Part shown: positions 1-5,823 of the stretch, piece by piece
Numbering within the stretch: position 1 is the stretch's first letter
How the letters are laid out: each line of letters opens with the position of its first letter
From: JAAYAY01 sp964429355
GTDB lineage: Bacteria > Planctomycetota > Planctomycetia > Pirellulales > Thermoguttaceae
Reading direction: 5' to 3'
Assembly: GCA_964429355.1 (NCBI GenBank)
Contig: CAYSCH010000489.1
Location: 1-6,318 of the forward strand
Length of the DNA stretch: 6,318 nucleotides
Made by a program: the position numbers and the translations under genes
Notes under the pieces: model-generated
Seen by the model: only the letters and a program-made list of their open reading frames with translations
Databases searched by the model: none
Told to the model about the DNA's origin: nothing

Positions 1-1
1 A

Positions 2-442
2 CCAAAACTCTCCCGCCCGGGGAATGTCTCATTTCCGACCACGCGCGGTATAAGCTACCGGTGGTTGCCCAACTGGCGGCTCTTTGCCGCTCCGAAGCTT
101 GGAATCTACAACAACCACGTGGAACACTATTTCGGTCTGACACGTGGTGACGGCGTTGTCGCCAACCCAACGGCCGCCAGTGGCGTCACCGGAACGTACC
201 CGGTCAGGAGCGAGGAGGATGCTCTTTCCTTCCTCTCAGAGATCGACCTTGGACTGGATTGGCAGGTGGCCCCGAACTGGAGCATGTATCTCGGTTATCG
301 TGTCATTTTTGCGACGGGGATCGCCCTGGCGGACAACCAGATCCCCACCTATGTCGTCGATATTCCTGAAATCGCCGACATCGATACCAACGGCGATCTG
401 ATCGTTCACGGAGCATTCGCCGGCGTAACCTTGCGTTTCTAG
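2..442 (+). CDS. C-terminal part of a BBP7-like outer-membrane beta-barrel protein (5' end outside window)
   Basis: The frame is open from the left edge, so only the last 146 residues are visible. The in-frame TTG at 65 is probably internal, because the protein-like sequence continues upstream of it. The fragment shows alternating polar and aromatic residues typical of outer-membrane strands (YRWLPNWRLFAAPKLGIY, then FLSEIDLGLDWQVAPNWSMYLGYRV). It ends in GAFAGVTLRF with a terminal Phe, the usual C-terminal barrel signal read by the BAM machinery. The late segment ADNQIPTYVVDIPEIADID followed by a HGAF tail resembles the planctomycete BBP7 barrel family as I remember it; that assignment is from memory of the pattern, not a search. 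The expected location is the outer membrane, and the substrate, if it is a porin, is unknown. Transcription probably ends at the hairpin at 619-658. The alternative is another planctomycete porin-like barrel. Confidence 0.7.
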   Translation, partial: PKLSRPGNVSFPTTRGISYRWLPNWRLFAAPKLGIYNNHVEHYFGLTRGDGVVANPTAASGVTGTYPVRSEEDALSFLSEIDLGLDWQVAPNWSMYLGYRVIFATGIALADNQIPTYVVDIPEIADIDTNGDLIVHGAFAGVTLRF

Positions 443-618
443 GAGATCCTGGCAACTTGACGGAGTTGGGCACTCGCATGGTTTGTGCGCAATCCGTGAT
501 TCTGTCAACGACTCCAAGATCCTGATCTCGCGAGAGCCTTCCACAGGCATCGGTGGACACCAGCGGCGATCGTGCTGGCCGCACTCGGAAACCCTACGAT
601 CGACTGGTGCGACTCGCG

Positions 619-658
619 CCGGGCGGCAGCAACAACCTGCCGCCCGGTTCTTTTCTTG
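619..658 (+). terminator. Rho-independent terminator of the barrel gene
   Basis: A perfect 11-bp GC-rich stem is formed by CCGGGCGGCAG (619-629) and CTGCCGCCCGG (637-647). The loop is 7 nt (CAACAAC), and the T-rich tract TTCTTTTCTT (648-657) follows directly. Read on the minus strand there is no T tract after the hairpin, so it serves the plus-strand gene ending at 442. It sits about 176 bases beyond the stop codon, which implies a long 3' untranslated region. Confidence 0.88.
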
Positions 659-713
659 AGTGGCGCGAGACACGCGGCGGCCAGCCAGCGACAGGCGGCC
701 TCAGTCATCGGAC

Positions 714-1232
714 TCAGAGTACGAGGCTCATCAAAGCCGTGAAGCCCGGATCCGTTCGAATCGGATCGAAGTCCGCCTCGTCGTCGATGAGAATACGGAA
801 ACTGGGATCGAGGGTGAGCGCACGAGACAGATGATCGAGAGACCGGCCTGCCTGTTGTGTGAGGCTGAGATAGCACGCCAGGTTATAGTGCAGAATCGCG
901 CAATTCGACGAGTATTCAATCGCCCGTTGCATGGAATCGATGGCACGGTCCAATCGCCCCACCCGTTTGTAGCACCAGGCAATCGCCAACGAAACGTGCG
1001 GATCTTCAGGCAGAAGAGCCGCCACCTTGGCCAGAGGAACGAGGGCCTCGCAGTATCGTTCCATGGAACGATACGCCTCGCCCAGGAGATACAGGCCGTG
1101 CGCTCCCATCAAATCGCAGTCGCGAAGCCTGTTCAGGACGGCGATCGCCGTCTCAGGCATATTCAATTCCAGATAACCTTCGGCCTGGCGGAGTGCATGC
1201 TCACGCCGGATCTCGTCGCGATCGCTCAACAT
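714..1232 (-). CDS. Small tetratricopeptide-repeat protein
   Basis: This is a 172-residue soluble helical protein with no signal peptide or membrane segment. At least three TPR units are visible, at about residues 46-76 (LYLLGEAYRSMERYCEALV), 80-110 (AIAWCYKRVGRLDRAIDSM) and 114-143 (HYNLACYLSLTQQAGRSLD). A weaker unit lies at 12-36. After the last repeat comes a short acidic tail with the pattern DEADFDPIRTDPGFTAL, which I recognise as a recurring ending of some TPR arrays. TPRs mediate protein-protein contacts; the partner cannot be read from the sequence. The ATG at 1232 is chosen because AAGGA lies about 8 bases upstream; an in-frame TTG at 1265 would add 11 residues without such support. 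No close neighbour shares its strand within 500 bases, so it is probably transcribed alone. Confidence 0.85.
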   Translation of the reverse strand: MLSDRDEIRREHALRQAEGYLELNMPETAIAVLNRLRDCDLMGAHGLYLLGEAYRSMERYCEALVPLAKVAALLPEDPHVSLAIAWCYKRVGRLDRAIDSMQRAIEYSSNCAILHYNLACYLSLTQQAGRSLDHLSRALTLDPSFRILIDDEADFDPIRTDPGFTALMSLVL

Positions 1233-1314
1233 GGCAATTCCTTCGATCCAAGATCCCCTGCCCAAATCCAGCCCAAGACCCGATCACGGAAAGACTCGGG
1301 ACCAAACTGACAGA

Positions 1315-1343
1315 ATCGTATGCGGAGAAGACGCTGGAGTCAC
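1315..1343 (-). promoter_or_regulatory. Candidate sigma70-type promoter for the small TPR gene
   Basis: On the minus strand, GTGACT (1343-1338, 4 of 6 matches to TTGACA) and TACGAT (1320-1315, 4 of 6 to TATAAT) are separated by exactly 17 bases. They lie about 80 bases upstream of the ATG at 1232. The match is modest and could occur by chance in a 500-base spacer. Confidence 0.25.
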
Positions 1344-1664
1344 GAGATTTTCCGCTCAATTCGCGATTTTTTGTCCCGCGGGGTCTCCAACTCCAGCGGA
1401 CAACGCTCGGACGGTTGCCGCTCAAGGGGGGCAGGCGAAACACTCCGCGATTGTTCCAAGACGGAAGGAACCCTACGAATTGCCGGGCAGATTGTCACCC
1501 AGCAGAAGAGGCGCTCCCGCACTCCACTTGTCTCGCCCGCAGACGGAGACAGGGTAAGGCACCCATGCGTCTTGTACGGGCTGCGGAGTGGGGCAGAAAC
1601 CGGGAGTTGCTTTCGGTTTCGGGACGGTCTCTGAGAGATCCGACAGAACGCGGGTGTCTTTCAG

Positions 1665-1678
1665 GGGCATGAATGCCC
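1665..1678. repeat. Short perfect inverted repeat (dyad)
   Basis: GGGCAT and ATGCCC form 6-bp arms around a central GA. The two-base centre is too tight for a stable RNA hairpin, and no T tract follows on either strand. A protein-binding dyad is therefore as likely as a transcript structure. It lies 62 bases past the HDOD stop codon. A 14-base dyad can also arise by chance. Confidence 0.3.
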
Positions 1679-1739
1679 ATGACCGGCGGTCGTGTCAAAG
1701 GCCGTGTAAGGATCTCGAACCTGAGTTGAGCAGGAAACG

Positions 1740-2657
1740 TCACGCCGAGGGGGCGGTGGCTTCTTCGAGGATCTGAGCGAGCGATTTGCTCGGCGATGAC
1801 AATTTCAGCACGGGGGCGAATTCCGTGAATTCCTCGTCGATCTGAGACATGATCTCAGCAGGGCTTGGCCCGGTCGGGCCGACAGCTGTCTCGAAGCTCG
1901 TTACGAACCGACTGCAGTCATTCCATTGGCCGTCGCTGGTCGCCGGCAATAAGGCCGACAATGCCACCGCGATCGCGGCCGGGTCTTTCCGGGGCTCCTT
2001 CAGCTGCTCGTCCAGGTCGAGATGCCCTTCAATCAGGACGGCAAATTCATCGGGAAGATTCCATTGCCGGGCAATCATCGCGCCCGCGTCGGCATGGGTC
2101 CAGCCGAACACCTGCCGTTCCAGTGCCGATAAGCGAACGGCACCGTCTTTGCGTGAATCGAGGAGCTTGTTGTAGGCTCCAGGGGCCTCCTTCGCCAGCA
2201 ACGGGATTGCCATGTCCTGGAGCAAGGCTGCAGAAAAGGGCTCTTCCGCTTCTTTCATTCCAAGGAGTTTGCCGGTGGCTCGGGCAAACAAAGCTCGACG
2301 CAGCGAATCCTGCCACAGGTTTTTCAGGTCGAAGGGCCCGCATTTTGGATTGGGCATCAGGCTAAAGACTGCGCTCCAAAGGGCGAAGTTCTTGATCGTG
2401 CGTATTCCGACCAGGGTGATTGCCAGCTTGATGCTCGAGATCTCTCGTGAGAACCCGAAGTACGACGAATTGACAAACCGAAGCACCTGCCCAGTGAGGC
2501 CCGGATCGGATTCGATGGGCACCGCAAACTCGGCCGGGCCGTTGGTTGGGTCCTGCGACAGCTCCAGAAGCCGGATGGCACTCTGGGGCAGTGCCGGAAG
2601 TTGCGCGTTAGCCAGGACTTTCTTCAGGTCGATTTGCGGGGCAGCGCCGGCGGGCAT
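1740..2657 (-). CDS. HDOD domain protein (signalling-type)
   Basis: The 305-residue product has an HDOD domain at about residues 14-212. Its hallmarks are LPALPQSAIRLLELSQDP (20-37), a segment around SDPGLTGQVLRFVNSSYFG (50-68), REISSIKLAITLVGIRT (71-87), and the late helix pair with ERQVFGWTHADAGAMIARQW (180-199). Metal-binding positions of true HD hydrolases are missing: the HD pair is Q147-D148, and the His expected in the LW.HS helix is Asp118 in LWQDSL. This loss is the norm for HDOD proteins, which appear to act as signalling or scaffold modules rather than phosphodiesterases. A tail of about 90 residues without a recognised domain follows. No membrane segment is seen. The ATG at 2657 has GGTGA five bases upstream; an in-frame GTG at 2729 would add 24 residues that look unlike the family. 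It stands alone, with about 500 bases to the next gene on its strand. Confidence 0.92.
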   Translation of the reverse strand: MPAGAAPQIDLKKVLANAQLPALPQSAIRLLELSQDPTNGPAEFAVPIESDPGLTGQVLRFVNSSYFGFSREISSIKLAITLVGIRTIKNFALWSAVFSLMPNPKCGPFDLKNLWQDSLRRALFARATGKLLGMKEAEEPFSAALLQDMAIPLLAKEAPGAYNKLLDSRKDGAVRLSALERQVFGWTHADAGAMIARQWNLPDEFAVLIEGHLDLDEQLKEPRKDPAAIAVALSALLPATSDGQWNDCSRFVTSFETAVGPTGPSPAEIMSQIDEEFTEFAPVLKLSSPSKSLAQILEEATAPSA

Positions 2658-2964
2658 GGATATCACCGTTTCTGAGATGCTGGAAGTCGAACGAGAAAGT
2701 GTGTGCTTCAACTCTAGGACACATCTCACGAAGTGGCAATCGAATCCGACGCCTCGTCGGAACCCGGAAACCTGAGGCTGTTGCGGATGTGCCGGTCGTG
2801 GCGTTCAAACGACAAATCCCCCCGGGAAATGATGCCGAATCGCAACATCCGCAGTACCCCTTTGGCCTTGGGCGATGCTTCGAAGTCACTGGAAAATATA
2901 GAGTTGCGTCTCTGCGGCCGGGCAGCAAGATGGCACCGGTGCGGAGTTTGCGTAATCCAGCCCC
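2658..2964. other. Spacer between divergent genes, no convincing gene
   Basis: This is the shared upstream region of the minus-strand HDOD gene and the plus-strand small membrane protein, so promoters for both should lie here. I find AT-rich TATATT/TATAGA around 2893-2902 on opposite strands but no well-spaced -35 for either. A 9-bp inverted repeat, TGCGGATGT (2782-2790) and ACATCCGCA (2845-2853), encloses 54 bases. A plus-strand frame from a GTG at 2733 has GC-rich third positions (about 70% over 60 codons by hand count). However, its first two positions are equal in GC, it has no ribosome binding site, and it later runs into the next gene out of frame. I do not call it. Confidence 0.45.
2782..2853. 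repeat. 9-bp inverted repeat upstream of the HDOD gene
   Basis: TGCGGATGT (2782-2790) and ACATCCGCA (2845-2853) are perfect inverted copies 54 bases apart. On the minus strand a second small inverted pair, GTCGT and ACGAC, lies between them with a 9-base spacer. The HDOD leader RNA could thus fold into a nested stem. No T tract or known riboswitch pattern accompanies it, so function is uncertain. Confidence 0.3.
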
Positions 2965-3291
2965 ATGTGTCATCCGTCGCCGACCGCTGCAGGGAGCGGT
3001 CCTGGCCCGCAATTCTGGAGCGAACCGTTGCGCTGGATAGGCTGGATTCTCGCTATGCTTCTGCTCGCCGGCTGGGTCGCCGCCGAGCTTCCGCCCGTGG
3101 TTCCAACAGCCCAGTTATCCCCCCCCGATCTCTGGCGCCGAACGCGGGATGGGTGGGAACGGGCCGAGTGGCTCATTCCCAAGGCGAAGCCCACCCCATA
3201 CTGGCTGCATCCTGCCCTGCTGGCCACCTTTGAGGTGGCCGTCTCCATCGCCGGATTCCAGACCCTGTCGCGCCGTACGCCGCGGCAGTAA
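2965..3291 (+). CDS. Small hypothetical membrane protein with a WRRTRDGWE motif
   Basis: The 108-residue product has a hydrophobic helix at about 23-41 (LRWIGWILAMLLLAGWVAA) and a second at about 82-100 (HPALLATFEVAVSIAG). The polar stretch between them contains the Trp-rich motif WRRTRDGWERAEW (57-69). The C-terminus is basic (SRRTPRQ), so both ends could be cytoplasmic. I recall small planctomycete proteins with a similar W-R-R-T-x-x-G-W-E core followed by an HPA helix, but know no function for them. The start is uncertain: the ATG at 2965 lacks a close ribosome binding site, whereas a TTG at 3028 has GGAG seven bases upstream and would start right at the first helix, giving 87 residues and a more usual signal-anchor layout. 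It is convergent with tgt, with 50 bases between the stop codons. Confidence 0.62.
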   Translation: MCHPSPTAAGSGPGPQFWSEPLRWIGWILAMLLLAGWVAAELPPVVPTAQLSPPDLWRRTRDGWERAEWLIPKAKPTPYWLHPALLATFEVAVSIAGFQTLSRRTPRQ

Positions 3292-3341
3292 CGTCGGAAG
3301 AGCCCTGGGCCGTCGCTGCTTCCAGGTTTGGGGTGGTGATA

Positions 3342-4505
3342 CTAATCCGGTCCGGAGCCGTTGTCCTCCTCGGCCGACCAACCCGTCCGCTTGCCGACCA
3401 GGAACTCTTCGAACCGCTTCTCCTCGATCGCTCTGCGAGCGTCGGCCATCAAACGCTGATAGTAGGTGATGTTGTGGAGAGAAAGGAGGACCGGCCCGAG
3501 CATTTCGCCGGCCATGAAAAGATGCCGCAGATAGCCGCGGCTTCGGCGGCAGGCGGCACAAGGGCAGTTCTCGTCCAGCGGCCGGTCGTCGAGGCGATGC
3601 CTGAGATTGCGCAGGCGGAGAGTTCCCTCATCGGTGAAGGCGAGGGCGTTCCGGCCGTTTCGTGTCGGCATGACGCAATCGAACATATCGACGCCCCGGC
3701 GGATTCCTTCCAGCAGATCCTCTGGGCGCCCCACCCCCATCAGGTAACGGGGCTTGCCCTCCGGCATCGACGGAACAGTGGCTTCCAGAGTCTGGTACAT
3801 CTCTTCCGGGCGCTCCCCGACGCTCAGGCCGCCGATGGCGTAGCCTGGGAAGTCGAGTTCAGCCAGCCTCTGGGCACATTCGGCACGCATCCTGGAATTG
3901 AGTCCGCCCTGAACGATCGCGAACTGGGCCTGGTCGGCCCGGGTGGCGGCCTCGCGGCAGCGGTGCGCCCAGCGAACCGATCGTTCCATGGCATCGCGAA
4001 TCACATCTTCCTTGTTCGGCAACCCGACGACGTGGTCGAGAACCATGGCGATATCGCTGCCAAGGGCTTCCTGGATCCGAACGGCATCCTCCGGGGTCAG
4101 ATGAAGCAGGCTGCCGTCAATGTGGGAACGAAAGACGGCCCCCTGCTCGTCAACCTCGGTCATTTTCGCCAAGCTGAAGAGCTGGAACCCCCCGCTGTCG
4201 GTGAGAATCGGACCATTCCAGCCCATGAAGCGGTGGAGACCTCCGAGCGATTTGACCACCTCTTCACCGGGCCGCAGCGCCAGATGGTAGGTGTTGGCCA
4301 GGACGACGTCCGTGCCCGTCGCTCGAAGTTGTTCGACCTCGAGACCTTTCACGGTCGCGGCCGTGCCGACGGGCATGAAGGCCGGCGTCTGAACCGCACC
4401 ATGGAGTGTGACAAACGTTCCGGACCGCGCAGGGGAAGTGCCGTCGCTGGCGTGAATCCGGTACGAAAACAAAGGATTGCTCACGTGTCCGCCAGACTCA
4501 GTCAC
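3342..4505 (-). CDS. tgt: Queuine/preQ1 tRNA-guanine transglycosylase
   Basis: Tgt swaps guanine 34 of the GUN-anticodon tRNAs (Asp, Asn, His, Tyr) for preQ1 in bacteria, a step towards queuosine, in the cytosol. The 387-residue sequence matches the family end to end. The general acid/base Asp is D103 in LTDSGGFQ, base recognition uses D157, the backbone loop is GGLSVGE (225-231), and the nucleophile is D276 in MFDCVMPTRNGR. The zinc site is C314, C316, C319 and H344. Positions D157-H-V-V and GGLSVGE differ from the D-E-C-T and GGLAVGE of Escherichia coli and Zymomonas. The start is a GTG at 4505 overlapping the upstream gene's stop by 8 bases. A second GTG at 4484 gives 380 residues, aligns better with the short N-terminus of E. 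coli Tgt and is equally possible; neither has a strong ribosome binding site. It is probably translated together with the TPR-alphaCTD gene. Confidence 0.97.
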   Translation of the reverse strand: MTESGGHVSNPLFSYRIHASDGTSPARSGTFVTLHGAVQTPAFMPVGTAATVKGLEVEQLRATGTDVVLANTYHLALRPGEEVVKSLGGLHRFMGWNGPILTDSGGFQLFSLAKMTEVDEQGAVFRSHIDGSLLHLTPEDAVRIQEALGSDIAMVLDHVVGLPNKEDVIRDAMERSVRWAHRCREAATRADQAQFAIVQGGLNSRMRAECAQRLAELDFPGYAIGGLSVGERPEEMYQTLEATVPSMPEGKPRYLMGVGRPEDLLEGIRRGVDMFDCVMPTRNGRNALAFTDEGTLRLRNLRHRLDDRPLDENCPCAACRRSRGYLRHLFMAGEMLGPVLLSLHNITYYQRLMADARRAIEEKRFEEFLVGKRTGWSAEEDNGSGPD

Positions 4506-5778
4506 CGCGGAGTTTCAGGCCTTGGCTCGACAGCTTGTCACGGACTTCGTTGAGGCTCGTGACGCCGAAGTTCTTGCACTCCAGCAGCTCGTCGCCCGTT
4601 CGACGCAGCAGCTCGCCGATCGTCGTGATTCCGAGCCGAACCATGCATTTTCTCGCCCGAACAGAAAGGCTCAGATCCGAAATCGGCCGCGTGAGGAGGG
4701 CTTGTTCGTCGGCACTGAGAGACTCCGTGTCGAGAGTCTCGGCCACATGGCGGTCGGTTGCCATCTGTCCAAGGTGTAGCCCCTTGGAGGCAAGCATCTC
4801 GCGAATCTCGATCAGGCTCGTCTCGCCAAAGTTCTTGCTGGCAAGCAATTCCTGCTCGGTGGAACGGCACAAATCGCCGAGAGTCATGATGCCCATCTTC
4901 TGCAGGCAATTCCGGCTGCGGACGGAAAGCTCGAAGTCGGTAACCGGCAGCGACAGGACCTGGCTCACCCGGTCGCGTTTCTTCTGCGCGTCCTCGTCGT
5001 AGAACATGTCGCCCGAGGCTTGAGCATCTTTCAGGAAAAGCTTGGCACGCTCGTGGTCGGGGAAGACGTCGAGAACTCGCCGATAGCACTGGACGGCCCG
5101 CTCGAATTGGCCGCGATCCTCGTACATGAGTCCGAGGTTGAGCAGGGCGCCAACATGGGTGGGAAATCGGGCCGCCGACTGTTTGTACAGTTCGAGAGCC
5201 GTCTCGTCGTTGCCATGGCGATCGTTTTCGAGGGCCAATCCGAAAAGGGCCCCGGCGTGCTTTCGGTCGGCTTCAACGGCTCGCTCGTAGAGGGCCACGA
5301 CTTCAGCCGGATTTCCCCCGAGAACTGCCACTGTGGCTCCGCGCTGATCGAGTTCTCGCAAGGCCCCTTCCGGGTCGCGGGCGTACCGCAGGGCTTCCAC
5401 CCGTCCCAGGGCGCAGATCGAGCGGTCGTAGCCGGCCTTGGCGGCCGATTCGTAGCTATCGAGGGTCGCCTGGTAGTTCCCCAGGCCGAAATTCGCCTTG
5501 GCAATGTAGAAGTGCGCCAGCGCACCCCCGTCACCCCTCTGCAGCGCCGAAAGCGCGGCCGGGTAATTGCCCAGCAGATACAGGCACACGCCGAGCACCA
5601 CGTTACTTGCTGGCGTAGGCGTTTCCTTGGCTTCAAGTTCCTGAACCGCCTCCCGCAGGATACCCAATTGGGTATAGTCCACGGCAATCGCGTCGAGAAC
5701 CTGTTCAATCTCGCGCGGCCCGAAAGTACCACTGATCAACACCGCTTGCTTCAGATCGAAATCCAAGCCTTGTGCCAT
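4498..5778 (-). CDS. TPR protein with two C-terminal RNA polymerase alpha-CTD domains
   Basis: The 426-residue protein has three parts. Residues 59-245 carry about six TPR-like units, the clearest being 174-207 and 208-241 (GALLNLGLMYEDRGQFERAV). A charged linker follows at about 255-275. Then come two alphaCTD-like helix-hairpin-helix domains at about 277-337 and 364-424, separated by a linker of about 26 residues. The two CTDs share 32 of 61 positions by my count. CTD1 keeps counterparts of E. coli alpha R265, N268, C269, G296, S299 and E302 (R287, N290, C291, G318, S321, E324). CTD2 keeps most but has K377 for N268, and both have Thr for K298. It is not RpoA, because the alpha N-terminal assembly domain is absent. 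A role in transcription, through DNA or polymerase contact, is inferred; the TPRs would bind partners. The ATG at 5778 is preceded by AGGAG ten bases upstream. It forms a unit with tgt. Confidence 0.9.
   Translation of the reverse strand: MAQGLDFDLKQAVLISGTFGPREIEQVLDAIAVDYTQLGILREAVQELEAKETPTPASNVVLGVCLYLLGNYPAALSALQRGDGGALAHFYIAKANFGLGNYQATLDSYESAAKAGYDRSICALGRVEALRYARDPEGALRELDQRGATVAVLGGNPAEVVALYERAVEADRKHAGALFGLALENDRHGNDETALELYKQSAARFPTHVGALLNLGLMYEDRGQFERAVQCYRRVLDVFPDHERAKLFLKDAQASGDMFYDEDAQKKRDRVSQVLSLPVTDFELSVRSRNCLQKMGIMTLGDLCRSTEQELLASKNFGETSLIEIREMLASKGLHLGQMATDRHVAETLDTESLSADEQALLTRPISDLSLSVRARKCMVRLGITTIGELLRRTGDELLECKNFGVTSLNEVRDKLSSQGLKLRGD
4507..4689 (-). other. Second alphaCTD module of the TPR-alphaCTD protein
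   Basis: Residues 364-424 run from RPISDLSLSVRARKC to SSQGLKL. The DNA-contact set of E. coli alpha maps to R374, K377 (Asn in E. coli), C378, G405, T407 (Lys in E. coli), S408 and E411. The extra Lys could keep a basic DNA-facing surface despite the loss of K298. Confidence 0.85.
4768..4950 (-). other. First alphaCTD module of the TPR-alphaCTD protein
   Basis: Residues 277-337 run from LPVTDFELSVRSRNC to LASKGLHLG and match the E. coli alpha C-terminal domain closely in pattern. R287, N290, C291, G318, S321 and E324 correspond to R265, N268, C269, G296, S299 and E302; T320 replaces K298. This is the more canonical of the two copies. Confidence 0.87.
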
Positions 5779-5823
5779 GCTGAGAGACTCCTCGCTCCGG
5801 TAGGGAGAATTTGCGTCCCAAGG

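Larger units (their letters stand above)
1233..1739. other. About 500 bases with no convincing gene
   Basis: The stretch lies between the small TPR gene and the end of the HDOD gene. Several frames are open for 60-160 codons in the GC-rich background, but their products are rich in Arg, Ser and Pro, lack recognisable motifs and overlap each other, so I call none. It holds the candidate promoter at 1315-1343 and a short perfect dyad, GGGCAT-GA-ATGCCC, at 1665-1678. I see no hairpin with a T tract that would terminate the HDOD transcript, and no tRNA-like fold. Confidence 0.5.

Noticed and set aside
1193..1672. Plus-strand frame of 159 codons in the 500-base spacer
   Set aside because: It is Arg/Ser rich, has no motif, starts inside the opposite-strand TPR gene, and competes with other equally open frames.
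2733..3233. Plus-strand frame of 166 codons overlapping the small membrane protein gene
   Set aside because: The first 60 codons have GC-rich third positions, but there is no ribosome binding site and no family resemblance. The second half is an off-frame reading of the better-supported membrane protein gene.
3304..3327. CCTGG...CCAGG inverted repeat between the convergent ends of the membrane protein gene and tgt
   Set aside because: The arms are 5 bp with a 13-base loop and only TTT follows, which is too weak to call a terminator.
3115..3561. Minus-strand frame of 148 codons across the tgt 3' end and the small membrane protein gene
   Set aside because: It overlaps tgt in another frame and the membrane-protein gene on the other strand. 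The product is Arg/Pro/Gly rich without recognisable features.
3333..4553. A 406-codon open frame on the plus strand opposite tgt
   Set aside because: It is exactly antisense to a textbook tgt. The product has no motif, and its length follows from the GC-rich codon bias of the real gene.
5020..5823. Upstream part of a 316-codon plus-strand frame opposite the TPR-alphaCTD gene
   Set aside because: The part lying over the TPR-alphaCTD gene is its antisense shadow. Only the section beyond 5824 has independent coding character and is listed separately.
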